From assembly GCA_051453625.1 (NCBI GenBank), contig JBOZIK010000001.1:96990582-97035045 (forward strand): 44,464 nt of DNA. Direction: 5' to 3'. Both the position numbers and the translations under genes were made by a program. Source of the stretch: Welwitschia mirabilis (Eukaryota > Gnetophyta > Gnetopsida > Welwitschiales). This document shows, in pieces, positions 9,231 to 18,623 of this stretch. The notes beneath the pieces are model-generated. The model made no database searches, was not told the DNA's origin, and worked only from the letters and a program-made list of their open reading frames with translations. Numbering within the stretch: the first letter of the stretch is position 1; the number at the start of each line of letters is the position of its first letter.

Positions 9231-10008
9231 ATGGTAAAGGGAACCCCAAGAAGATCAAAACAAAAAGTGCTCAACAGCAAAGATCCTTCTTATTTCTACT
9301 AGGACATGTCAAAAAAGTACATTGACCATTTTACCTCTAAGTTTAAGAAAAATTCTGTTTGCCAAGAAAGAGTTATTTCTTTACATAAGTTATATGAACT
9401 AAGCAATATAGTAAGACTTCTTTATCTTGATGTTTCTGATACTACTTATCCTTTTCTTACTAGAATATTTTATGTAAATAACACCTTTCATGCTGACTCT
9501 TCCACTTTTTTCACCCTTGTAGTGGAAAAAAGGATGAATATTACCTTAGACTTAATATCTTCAGTTACAAATCTTTCTACGGAAAACTATGGGAAGTTCT
9601 GACCTCTTGGTGACCCTCTAGAAGATAAGGCCAAAGTAACTTAAGGGTTATGTGGAAAGTTTATCAAGTGAAAAAGTATTTTTTACACTTCTTCTCTTAT
9701 TCCAAAATACTATTTCTTACATCTTATTTTTACTTACAATTTTATACCTCTTGTCGGTCATCATGATGAGGTCTTCAACTACAGATCTTATCTTTTGTAC
9801 TTGGTAAGAACCTATTATACCATTAATGCTTCTACCATTGTACTAAAAAAATGGTCTCACAACTAGAATATCACAAAACTAGAGCCCTTTCTTACTCTAT
9901 CCTCATTGAAAATATCTATAGATAATTCAAAGTTTAGTTTTATCCTAAGTCTAAAACCATGGCTTCCATGTCATCTATAGGATGTGCCACTTTTTCTAGA
10001 CTACGTAC
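9231..10008 (+). pseudogene. Element A ORF X, N-terminal part (env-position protein), interrupted by element B
   Basis: The ATG at 9231 is chosen because it aligns with MAKTSS and MAASSS starts of the other copies. A basic N-terminus (Arg/Lys/Ser) is followed by an in-frame TAG at codon 24 (9300-9302). The sequence then continues SKKYIDHFTSKFKK, LLYLDVSDTTYPFLTRIFY, VVEKRMNITLDLISSVTNL, a PLGDPLEDK segment, YYFLHLIFTYNFIPL, HHDEVFNYRSYLLYLV and INASTIVLKK. This layout resembles the plant transposon-associated domain seen in proteins annotated envelope-like or putative plant transposon protein (FY-N, LT-LP, then YxLxLVxTxxSI, LPYxM). Position after pol fits the env-like ORF of Sireviruses. The function is unknown. 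The gene is cut at 10008 by element B and resumes at 19942. Confidence 0.65.
10004..10008 (+). repeat. Left target-site copy of element B (CGTAC)
   Basis: CGTAC before the 5' LTR pairs with CATAT (19942-19946) after the 3' LTR. They differ by two transitions. A 5-bp duplication is normal for copia. The homologous uninterrupted X copy has CATAT at the aligned place (near 14709). Confidence 0.65.
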
Positions 10009-11341
10009 TATTGGATTATGTTTTGATAATTAATGTTAAACTAATGTCTTGTATATAGCAAACTTTATGTATTTTGTGCAGAAGAGTTTAAAGTTTTTCT
10101 AGGTTAAAAGATAGAATTAAAATGTGCACCAGAACTCTACTTAATTGTTTAACCCTCCAGAGGGGTTGACCAGATCCTAAAGGGATCAACCACACCTAAA
10201 GCTATTAAACGAAAATGGACTGTATCTAGAGGGATCAACAAAATTTTGATGGGATCAACTAGACCTATAACTTAGAGAACCAGAGTTCCTAAACCAAATG
10301 GTAAGGGATCGACTGAATTTTCATGGGGTTGACTAAATTTGAGGATCTAACAGATAGTATTCCTAGACTAAGAGATAAGGGATTAACTGGATTGAGAAAG
10401 GGGTCAACCGAACTAGGGTTAATTAGACCTAAATGCAGTCGACCGGACATGGAGATGTAAAAACTTAGAGTGATTGAAGCTTTCTCTCAGGCGACCTATG
10501 TAATTCACAGCACCACATGGATTTGACCAAATTTTTATGGGGTCGACTAAATGGTGTGAAAAAGAAATGTTTCTAACTATTATATATCCATTTTGTAGCT
10601 GTTAGGTAGCCATTTATAGTTATTAGATGCGCAGTTCAAATGTACTAAATCCTAATAGCCTTTCATTATAAATAGCTACCATAGATTACCAATTGATCTT
10701 TTTAGAACTATTTTCATTTAGCTAAATTATTTTAGATCTAAAAGATCAAAGCTATGCATTAGAATTATTATAATTGTTGTATCTTGGCTTTTACATTTCT
10801 GACTAGAGGAGATCTTTCATTAGCATACCTGTTTCATTGAAAGTCAGATCCAGAGCTTCATTGGGTGTATTTCTATAGGAGGAGAGCTTCATCTATTTTA
10901 CTGAATATAGAAAGAATAATATCTGTGCTTTTGAGGCATCACTACATCACTATTCTATTTGCTAAAAATTGAGACTAAGCCTTGAAAAGTTCGTTTTAAA
11001 GGTTGAGACTTATCCTGGAAAAGTTCATTTGTAAAATGTTATAGGTGAACCTATAATACCTAGTCAAGTAACAAAGATTTAAGATCTAGCATGGGAGAAG
11101 TTGATCATCGAGAGTGAAGTAGGAGAGTCTCCCAAACCACCATAAATCCAGCTTGTATCAAATTGGTAGTTTGTGCTTTTAGATTTTAATTATGTACTTT
11201 TAGTATTTTATCATATTGTATACATTCTAGAATAATTTATTTTCGTATGCAAGTTTTATTTCAAATAGATTTATTTTAAATTAATTATTTGTTTTTTAAA
11301 GAACCTATTCATATCCCCTTCTAGGGTTCTCTATTCTATCA
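10009..11341 (+). repeat. 5' LTR of element B
   Basis: Begins TATTGGATTATG (TG decayed to TA) and ends CTATCA, aligned along its whole length with the LTR at 18624-19941. It has a TATA box at 10667-10675 and, in U3 (about 10155-10545), roughly ten degenerate copies of a GGGGTCGACC(A/T)-like motif. The last 60 bp contain the conserved ACCTATTCAT and GGGTTCTCTA-like end typical of this LTR group. Confidence 0.88.
10667..10675 (+). promoter_or_regulatory. TATA box, 5' LTR of element B
   Basis: TATAAATAG, at the same offset as TATAAATAG at 19293-19301 in the 3' LTR. It should drive the genomic RNA. Confidence 0.65.
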
Positions 11342-11343
11342 TT

Positions 11344-11355
11344 TAGTATCAGAGC
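11344..11355 (+). promoter_or_regulatory. Primer-binding site of element B, tRNA-iMet type
   Basis: TAGTATCAGAGC, two bases after the LTR end, differs by one transition from TGGTATCAGAGC, the usual copia primer site complementary to the initiator Met tRNA. Confidence 0.85.
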
Positions 11356-11407
11356 TAAGTTAAGTCGACATTAGATTTTAACCAATCTTGACCTTAGAAC
11401 CCTAAAA

Positions 11408-12930
11408 ATGAGTAACCCTTCTAATGGTTTTTCAACTGATCATCCACCTATGTTTGATGGGTCAAACTATGCTTATTGGAAAGCTAGGATGAGAATATTT
11501 CTTAAATTCCTAGATGCCAACATAGAGGAAGTTATTTATAAAGGTTATACTATGCCTATGATAACCCAAACTAAAATGTAAATGACAACACTATCCTAGT
11601 TCCCAAATCCTAAGACCAATGGACAGCCACAGATAAGTTAAAAGCGATCATTGATGTCCATGCTCTTAATGTAATTTTTTGTGCTATATGTAAAGATGAA
11701 TTCAAGTAAATAGTAAACTGTAACCATGCTAAGAAAGCTTGGGACATTCTTGAAGTAGTACATGAAGGAACCTCAACTGTTAAACAAGCTAAACTATAGA
11801 TGCTCATTTCTAAATTTAAAGATATTTATATGAATGAAGAAAAAACTTTGCAAGAGTTTTTTGCTATATTTATAGATATTGTAAACCCAATGTTAAGCCT
11901 TAGAGAAGATATGGATGAAAGAAAAGTATAAGTAAAGTCTTAAGATCACTATCCAAGAGATTCAAACCAAAGGTGACAACCATTAAAGAAAGCAAGAATA
12001 TTAATGCAATGGCATTAGAAGAACTTCAAAGTAATTTGCAAACTTATGAGCTCAAATTTGTTTAAGATAAAAGAAAAGGTATTACTTAAAATATGTACAG
12101 AAATACTATAAATATAACATATCAGATGAGAAATTTGATGATAATGAAGTGGATTTTCTAACCAGAAGATTCAAAAAATTTTATTATAGAAAGAAAAAGG
12201 AAGGAGAATCAAGTAGGAATGCAAAGATAAGTCATCTAAAACAAAGATGGAAGCAAGAAAAGGGGAAAGAAATCCAATGCTATTCATGCAAAGGATTTAG
12301 ACATATAAAAAATGAGTGCCTCAACACAAAGAAAGACAATAGACAGTCAAATAATCTCTCATTCATGACTTCTTAGAACAATAAAGATGATGAGGATGAG
12401 GAAAACTATTCGAATGATGAGTCAAGCAAAAATAGAAGGTTGTATTTCATAGCTTTTGTGCCAACCCTCAAGGATGTTCCTAGCACATTAATGCTCTATG
12501 ATTTGGATATGATAAATGAAGAAGAAGATGAGTTATAAAATACATGTTATGAGTTGTATGAGGAGTGTGAAAAGCTAACTAAGAGAATAAATGAATTGAA
12601 CAAAATAGTAAAGTTCATTACCAAAGAAAAGGAGATATTGGAAGAGAAATATAATGTACTTAAATCTGAAAATGTCAATCTACTTTCACAAGTAAAAGAT
12701 ATTTTTTTTTTTGTAAATAAGTTTTTTGGTAGCTTTTTTGAATTGCAATAGATGCATGGAGTATAAAAGCCCACTGGAGACAAATCAGGTATTGGCTTTA
12801 GTTGGCTGAAATCATAAGAATAAGTAAACTAGAAGAGTAAGTATGTGCCTAATATTTTATGTAAGTTTTGTAGTAAATATATACATTTAAAGCCTTTTTG
12901 TAAAGTAAGACAATTAATGCTTTTCTCTAA
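11408..12930 (+). pseudogene. Element B gag, first module
   Basis: The ATG at 11408 starts MSNPSNGFS, then PPMFDGSNYAYWKARMRIFL, the N-terminal signature of copia gag (FDGxNYxxWKxRMxxFL). After several stops and a frameshift, a CCHC knuckle reads CYSCKGFRHIKNEC (12278-12319), followed by an acidic stretch, a heptad-rich coiled-coil segment (EECEKLTKRINELNKIV and EKEILEEKYNVL, about 12560-12700), and a second CCHC knuckle CKFCSKYIHLKPFC (12860-12901). Two knuckles separated by a coiled coil fit Sirevirus gag. Gag should form particles and bind RNA. The frame is interrupted, but both knuckles keep their Cys and His residues. Confidence 0.85.
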
Positions 12931-13054
12931 AACTGTAAACACCTTACCTTTTAAGTTTGTTCCTAAGTAAGATGTACTACTTAAGTTAAATAAGACTAAG
13001 TGAGTTAAATCTAATAATCTTCAAAGTTTTCTAACATAAATAGCTTTCATAGGA

Positions 13055-13420
13055 TTACATATAAATAGTTGGTACCTAGATAGTGGTTGCTTAAGGCATA
13101 TGCTAGGAGAAAAATCAAGCTTTCAAAAACTGAAGAGCATAAATGGAGGAGAAGTCATTTTTGGAAACAACAAAATGGCAAAAATAGAAGGTACTAGATG
13201 CATCAAGGAAGGTATGTTACCTAAAGTTGATAATGTGCTTTACGTTAATGGATTGAAACATAATTTATTAAGTGTAAGTCAACTTTGTGATAAGGTCATA
13301 AAATAATTTTTGATAAATCGAAGTGCACTGTTGTAGATGAGAAAATAAATGCTTCCATTTTTTCTGCAAAACATGTGAATAATACTTATAAATTAGATAT
13401 TAATTAATTGATCAATTATT
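13055..13420 (+). pseudogene. Element B protease, first module
   Basis: WYLDSGCLRHM (catalytic DSG at 13079-13087) is followed by FQKLKSINGGEVIFGNNK, IEGTRCIKEGMLPKVDNVLY and GLKHNLLSVSQLCDK, the copia aspartic protease and its downstream region. The frame shifts after CDK and runs out near NTYKLDIN. In a complete element the GAG_pre-integrase zinc finger and the integrase would follow at once; here they do not. The protease would cut the gag-pol polyprotein. The catalytic triplet is intact but the frame is not. Confidence 0.88.
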
Positions 13421-13919
13421 TCATGCAAATCACAATGTTAGGCTAAATATTGATAGAACTAAATGTTTTTTGAAAAATTTTAATATAGCATCCTATGTCT
13501 AGAATTAATCTATTAATCATGAAAATGATTTGGGAATTAAGTCACTATTCCTTGGTTGATCGTAGGGTAGTTGATTGATCTATGATTCAGTTAATTGGAT
13601 ATGGTCAGTTGATCAGACTAAGAGCTAGGTCCCTTGGAATCCTTTTAGTACTATAGACTCACATCTCAATTGATTGACCAGAGCCTCAAGAAGTCGACTA
13701 GACCTGATGGATTACAATACAGAAGTACTGTCGATGAACCTGATTTCTTTATTCATTTCACCCTATTTTCCTTAGTTTATAAAAGAGATATAATCCTAAC
13801 TTAATTTCATTGTGTTCTAGCCCTCTCTAGCTTTTAGATCTAGTGGTTTTATTTCAAGATATAGAGATTTTGCTTCTAGATCTAGTGCTCTTAGTTACTT
13901 TACTTGCCATAGTCATAAA
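13421..13919 (+). promoter_or_regulatory. Spacer of element B where pol is missing, first module
   Basis: There is no trace of integrase, RT or RNase H. The stretch from 13550 to 13720 holds degenerate TTGATC/GTCGACT motifs like those in the LTR. TATAAAAG is at 13778-13785, 142 bp before the X ATG, followed by a pyrimidine-rich leader (TTCTAGCCCTCTCTAGC) shared with the second module at 16550. Confidence 0.55.
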
Positions 13920-14879
13920 ATGGCTAAAACCTCTTCCAGAAGAAGGGTAAAGAAGGCCTTCTTTAGAGATCCAGCAATCTTCCATTAAGGGATATCAGAA
14001 GAAGATATTACAAAGTTTTTTAAGAAGTTTGAGAAAAAGGCTGTGTGCCAAGAGTGATCTGTAGCTACATCAGAACTCAAAGAACTCAAGAAAATCATCC
14101 ATCTTATGAGAGAGTAAGATATGAACCATTTCTTGGATGTTTCTAGTATAACTTATCTATTGCTCACTAGGATGTTTTATTGTAATGCCTCTTTTGATCA
14201 TGATTCTAGGACTCTTGAAATCCTTGTTTTGGATAAGAGAATAAGAGTGATAGTAAATCTCCTCTCTTAGCTAACTAATCTTCCAAAGGGGGACTATAAA
14301 GAGTTTTATCCTCTTAGAGACACCATGGAAGACAAGCTTAGGATTACAGGGAGCTTTGTGATAGGATGCATACTTGAAGCATACTTTATCTACCTCTTTG
14401 TTGACTCTTAAATACTGTTTTCTTTATTTGATTTTCACTTATAACTTTTTACCTTTAGCCAACCATCATGATAAGGATTCTTGCTATTGAGCCTATTTGA
14501 TATATTTGGTAGGAACTGAGCATTCCATTGATGCTCCTATCATAATACTAAAGAATATCGCCTCATAGCTAGAATACCATAGAACTAAGGCATTACCCTA
14601 TTCTATGCTTATCACTAGCATTTGCCATCATTATTGAGTTATATTTCATTCTAATTTGGAAACCCTTCAACCAATGTTACCCTTTGGGCATGTGATCTTG
14701 TCTCACATGCATATCTTTACCTCCTTCAAGAAATCTCCTACTGCTACTCCTAAGGAAGCATCTTCTAATGAGACTCTCTCATATCTGAGATGGATTAAGT
14801 TCCATCCCAGACACATGAAAGAAGACCTCATTGTAGATGAATATGAGAGTATCGATTTCTCAGTAGAGGCTACTAGCTC
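13920..14879 (+). pseudogene. Element B ORF X, first module
   Basis: ATG at 13920 (MAKTSSRRRVKK). An in-frame TAA is at codon 23 (13986-13988), then GISEEDITKFFKKFEK, a TGA after VCQE, FLDVSS, LLLTRMFYCNASFDHDS, LDKRIRV, LTNLP and PLRDTMEDK. Further on, in changing frames, are sequences equivalent to FTYNF, GTEHSIDAP and LPYSM of the second module, and then the uninterrupted piece 14656-14879 (TSFKKSPTATPKEASSNETL and a VEATS end). It ends in the gap at 14880. Homology to X of element A covers the whole length, including the part on the far side of the insertion. The function is unknown; see the entry at 9231 for the family resemblance. Confidence 0.65.
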
Positions 14880-14979
14880 NNNNNNNNNNNNNNNNNNNNN
14901 NNNNNNNNNNNNNNNNNNNNNNNNNNNNNNNNNNNNNNNNNNNNNNNNNNNNNNNNNNNNNNNNNNNNNNNNNNNNNNN
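14880..14979. other. Assembly gap (100 N) between the two modules of element B
   Basis: Left flank is the X C-terminal region; right flank is the middle of gag. Unlike most 100-N gaps here, the flanks are not the same sequence, so material is missing, possibly a 3' region, an LTR and the gag N-terminus. Confidence 0.9.
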
Positions 14980-15700
14980 GGAATGCAAATAGGAGTCTTC
15001 AAAAACAAATATGAGAGCAAGATAAGGAAAAGAATCCAATTCTACTCATGTAAAGTATTTGGACATATGACAAATAAGTGCCCCAATAGAAGGAGAGACA
15101 ACAGAAAATCAAGGAATCCCTTATTCATAACTACTTGGGATAATGAAGATGATAAGGATGATGAAAACTACTTGGATCATGAATTAGATAAAGATAGAAG
15201 GTTGTCTTTCATGGCCTTTATGTTAACTCTCAAAGATGTTCCTAGCACATCAATGCCCATAATTTGGATATGATATGAAGAAGAAGATAAGCTAGAAGGT
15301 ACATGTTAGAAGCTGTATGAGGAGTGTGAAAAGATAGCTAAGAGAATAAATGAGTTAAATAAAACAGTGTAGTTTATTACCAAATAAAAGGAGGTATTGG
15401 AAGAAAAATATAATATACTTAAGTCTGACAATGACAATCTCCTTTTATAGGTAAAAGTCTTTCTTTTTTTGTAAATAAACTTTCTAGTAGCTCTTTCAAA
15501 TTAGAACATATGCTTGGAGTATGAAAGCTTACTAGAGACAAATCAGATATTGGATTTAGTTCACAAAAATCACAAGGATAGGTAAACTAAAAGAGTAAAT
15601 ATATGCCTAATCTTTTATGTAATTTTTATGGTAAATATGAACATTTGAAGCCTTTTATAAATTAAGACAAATGATTTTCTCTAAAACTATAAACACCTTA
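14980..15700 (+). pseudogene. Element B gag C-terminal part, second module
   Basis: Starts right after the 100-N gap with a CCHC remnant FYSCKVFGHMTNKC (first Cys changed to Phe), then an acidic stretch (NEDDKDDENYLDHELDKD), LSFMAFMLTLKDVPST, and the same coiled-coil segment as in the first module (EECEKIAKRINELNK), with stops. The second knuckle at about 15610-15660 has lost two Cys (CNFYGKYEHLKPF). The N-terminal half of gag is missing, lying in the gap or deleted. Confidence 0.8.
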
Positions 15701-15789
15701 CCTTTTAAGTTTGTTACTAAGAAAAGTGTATCACCTAAGTTAAATAAAACTAATTGGGTTAAAGATAACAATCTTCAAAGTTTTTTGAT

Positions 15790-16262
15790 ATAGATAGCTT
15801 TCAGAAGACCACACATAAATAGTTGATACCTAGATAATGATTGCTCAAGACATATGTCTAAAGAAAAATCAAGCTTTCAAAACCTAAAGAACATAAATGA
15901 TGGAGAAGTCATCTTTGGAAACAATAAAACAATAAAAATAGAAGGTACTAGATGCATTAAGAAAGGTATGTTATCCAAACTTGATAACGTGCTTTATGTT
16001 AATGGATTGAAACATAATTTATTAATTATAAGTCAACTTTGTGACAAAGGCCATAGAATAATTTTTGAGAAATTAAAATGCATTGTTGTAGATGAGAAAA
16101 CAAATGCTTCTATTTTTTCTGTAAAATGTGTGGATAATACTTATAGATTAGAGATTAATTTGATTGATCAATTATTCCATGCAAACTACAATGTTAAGCC
16201 AAATTTTGATAGAACTAAATCTAATCTGGTAAGTTTTGATGTTTTACCCCATGTCTATAATT
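15790..16262 (+). pseudogene. Element B protease, second module
   Basis: YLDNDCSRHM at about 15827-15856 has the catalytic Asp, but the triplet DSG reads DND, and the Trp before it is a TGA. The open piece 15854-16264 carries FQNLKNINDGEVIFGNNK, IEGTRCIKKGM, LDNVLYVNGLKHNLL and then SVKCVDNTYRLEINL. It ends in a tail (FDVLPHVYN) with no match to integrase. The layout and the place where homology to pol stops are the same as in the first module. Confidence 0.87.
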
Positions 16263-16661
16263 AATTTGATCATCATAAAAATGATCTGGGGGTTAAGTTA
16301 CTATCCCTTGACTAATTGTAGGGAAGTTGATCAGATCTATGATTTGATCAATCAGACTGAGAGCCTAGTCACCTAAACCCTTTCCAATACTATAGATCCA
16401 TGTCTTGATGGGTCGACTGAAACCTTAAGGAATCTACTGGATCTAACGGATTATAGTATAGAAGTACAGTTAGTGGACTTGATTTCTTTCTCAATTTTAC
16501 CGTATATCCCTCACTCTATAAAAGAGATAGGACCCTAAATTGATTTCATTGTCTTCTAGCCCTTTCTAGCTCTTACATTTAGTGTTTTTCTTTTAAAATC
16601 TAGAGATATTGCTTTCAGATCTAATGATTTTCTTAGTATTTTTTCTTGCAAGAGTATTAGA
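16263..16661 (+). promoter_or_regulatory. Spacer of element B where pol is missing, second module
   Basis: Homologous throughout to 13500-13919, with GTCGACT-type motifs (about 16310-16470), TATAAAAG at 16517-16524 (145 bp before the X ATG) and the pyrimidine-rich leader. No coding content seen. Confidence 0.55.
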
Positions 16662-17974
16662 ATGGCTGCAAGCTCTTCTAAGAGAAGAAAAAAGGAAGCT
16701 CCTTCAAGGGATTCAAAAATCTTCTACTAAGGAATTTCAGAAGAAGATATTGATAAGTTCTCTAAGAAGTTTAAGGGAAAGGAAGTATGCCAAGAGTAAT
16801 CAGTAGTTACATCAGAGCTCAGGGAACTCAGAGAAGTCATTTAACTTATGAGAGATCAAGATCTTAACCATTTCTTAGATGTTTCTGATGTAGCCTATCC
16901 TTTTCTTACTAGGATGTTTTATTGTAATGCCTCTTTTGATCATGATTTTAGGACTCTTGAAATCATTATTTTGCACAAGAGGATAANNNNNNNNNNNNNN
17001 NNNNNNNNNNNNNNNNNNNNNNNNNNNNNNNNNNNNNNNNNNNNNNNNNNNNNNNNNNNNNNNNNNNNNNNNNNNNNNNNNNNNNNTAGGATGTTTTATT
17101 GTAATGCCTCTTTTGATCATGATTTTAGGACTCTTGAAATCATTATTTTGCACAAGAGGATAAGAGTGACAGAAAATCTTATCTCAGAGCTAACTAATCT
17201 TCCAAGGGAAGAATAAGAGGAGTTTTGGCCTCTTAGAGATACCATAGAAGACAAACTTGTGGTTACCAGAGAGCTTTGTGGTAGGATGTACACTTAGAAG
17301 CATATGTTGTCNNNNNNNNNNNNNNNNNNNNNNNNNNNNNNNNNNNNNNNNNNNNNNNNNNNNNNNNNNNNNNNNNNNNNNNNNNNNNNNNNNNNNNNNN
17401 NNNNNNNNNNNCCTCTTAGAGATACCATAGAAGACAAGATTGTGATTACCAGAGAGCTTTGTGGTAGGATGCACACTTAGAAGCATATTTTATCTACCTC
17501 TTTGTTGACTCCTAAATATCATTTTGTTCATTTAGTTTTTACTTATAACTTTGTACCTTTAGATGGCTGTCATGATGAGGCCTCCTGCTATCAAACCTAT
17601 TTGATGTATTTAGTAGGAACTGAGAATTCCATTGATGCTCCTGCCATAATACTGAAGAATATGGCTTCACAGCTAGAGTACCACAGAACTAGGGCTTTAC
17701 CATACTCTATGAGTATCACTAGCATTTGACCCTTTAGCTGATATCATCCATTGAGCATGCAACCTTGTCTTGCATGCATACCTTGACCTCCTCCAAGAAA
17801 TCTCCTACTTCTACTTCTAAGGAAGCATCTCCTAATGAGACTCTTTTATATCTAAGACAGATTGACTCCTATACTAGACCCATAAAAGAAGTCCTCATTG
17901 CAACTAAATATGATATCGCGGATACCTCAGCAGAGGCTACTAGCTCAACATTTTTAGTTGTATACTCTTCATGA
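16662..17974 (+). pseudogene. Element B ORF X, second module
   Basis: ATG at 16662 (MAASSSKRRKKEAP). TAA at codon 23 (16728-16730) and TAA at codon 46 (16797-16799), in the same places as stops of the first module. Then DLNHFLDVSDVAYPFLTRMF, CNASFDHDFRTLEI, KRIRVTENLISELTNLP and PLRDTIEDK. The second half reads YHFVHLVFTYNFVPLDG, HDEASCYQTYLMYLVGTENS, IDAPAIILKNMASQLEYHRT and RALPYSM, and a C-terminal piece KKSPTSTSKEASPNETLLYL ending at the TGA 17972-17974. Two 100-N gaps (16987-17086 and 17312-17411) have the same sequence on both sides and are probably misjoins. The best-preserved X copy, resembling plant envelope-like/transposon-associated proteins. No transmembrane segment was recognised. 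Confidence 0.68.
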
Positions 17975-18623
17975 GCTTTTTTTCTTTGTAATTCTTACAT
18001 GTTAGACTTGTAATGTTTTACTCTTAATGCAATTTAGTTATCTATTTTAGCACAATCTTTCTGTCATTTGGTATATCTCATTTGATATTGTGATATCATA
18101 TGTGCTTATTTTAGAAAGCTTAAAATCATTGTAAAATTTGGAAATGAACCAAAATATTTATGCCATCTAATTGAATAAGTGTTCTTGATTATATTATAAT
18201 TATCATTGTGCCTTTTTAATTCCTAAATTATGTAAAATTAAATTGGTTGCATTCAAAAGCATAAAATTATGTTTTTTTAAAATACCTTAACTTATCTCAA
18301 ACTTATATTATTACTTTACAAATAAGCATTAAGTTAGGGGGAGAAAATTTAATATTTATAATCACATATTTAAGGTTTATAATTCTTTGCCATTGATGTC
18401 AAAGTGGAAGAAAATATGGTGTTTTCAAAAATACACATACACTAAAAATGGTTTTTATCTCAAAAATGCTTCTTACACCCTTTACTTAATATTTTTTATA
18501 TGGACTTGTGAAAAGGGGAGATTTTATTATGTTAATATGCCTTATTAAAAAGACTTTAAATATGACATATTTATTGATTGTTAAATCACTTATTTGTTTA
18601 CCATCAATGTCAAAGTAGGAGAT
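17975..18623 (+). promoter_or_regulatory. 3' non-coding region of element B with several polypurine-like tracts
   Basis: No coding sequence. Purine tracts are at 18336-18346 (AGGGGGAGAAA), 18511-18521 (AAAAGGGGAGA) and 18612-18622 (AAAGTAGGAGA). The last is directly before the LTR and serves as the polypurine tract; ATCAATGTCAAAG before it is typical of Sireviruses. Multiple upstream copies of the tract are a reported Sirevirus trait. Confidence 0.7.

Noticed and set aside
13920-14879. X as a captured host gene with its own promoter
   Set aside because: Same position after pol in element A, and resemblance to env-like ORFs of Sireviruses, make an element gene more likely; no intron or host-gene match can be seen.
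16987-17411. Apparent repeats with regular spacing (CRISPR-like or tandem array) in X of element B
   Set aside because: Repeats flank runs of exactly 100 N and copy the same coding segment; scaffold-join artefacts in a plant sequence.
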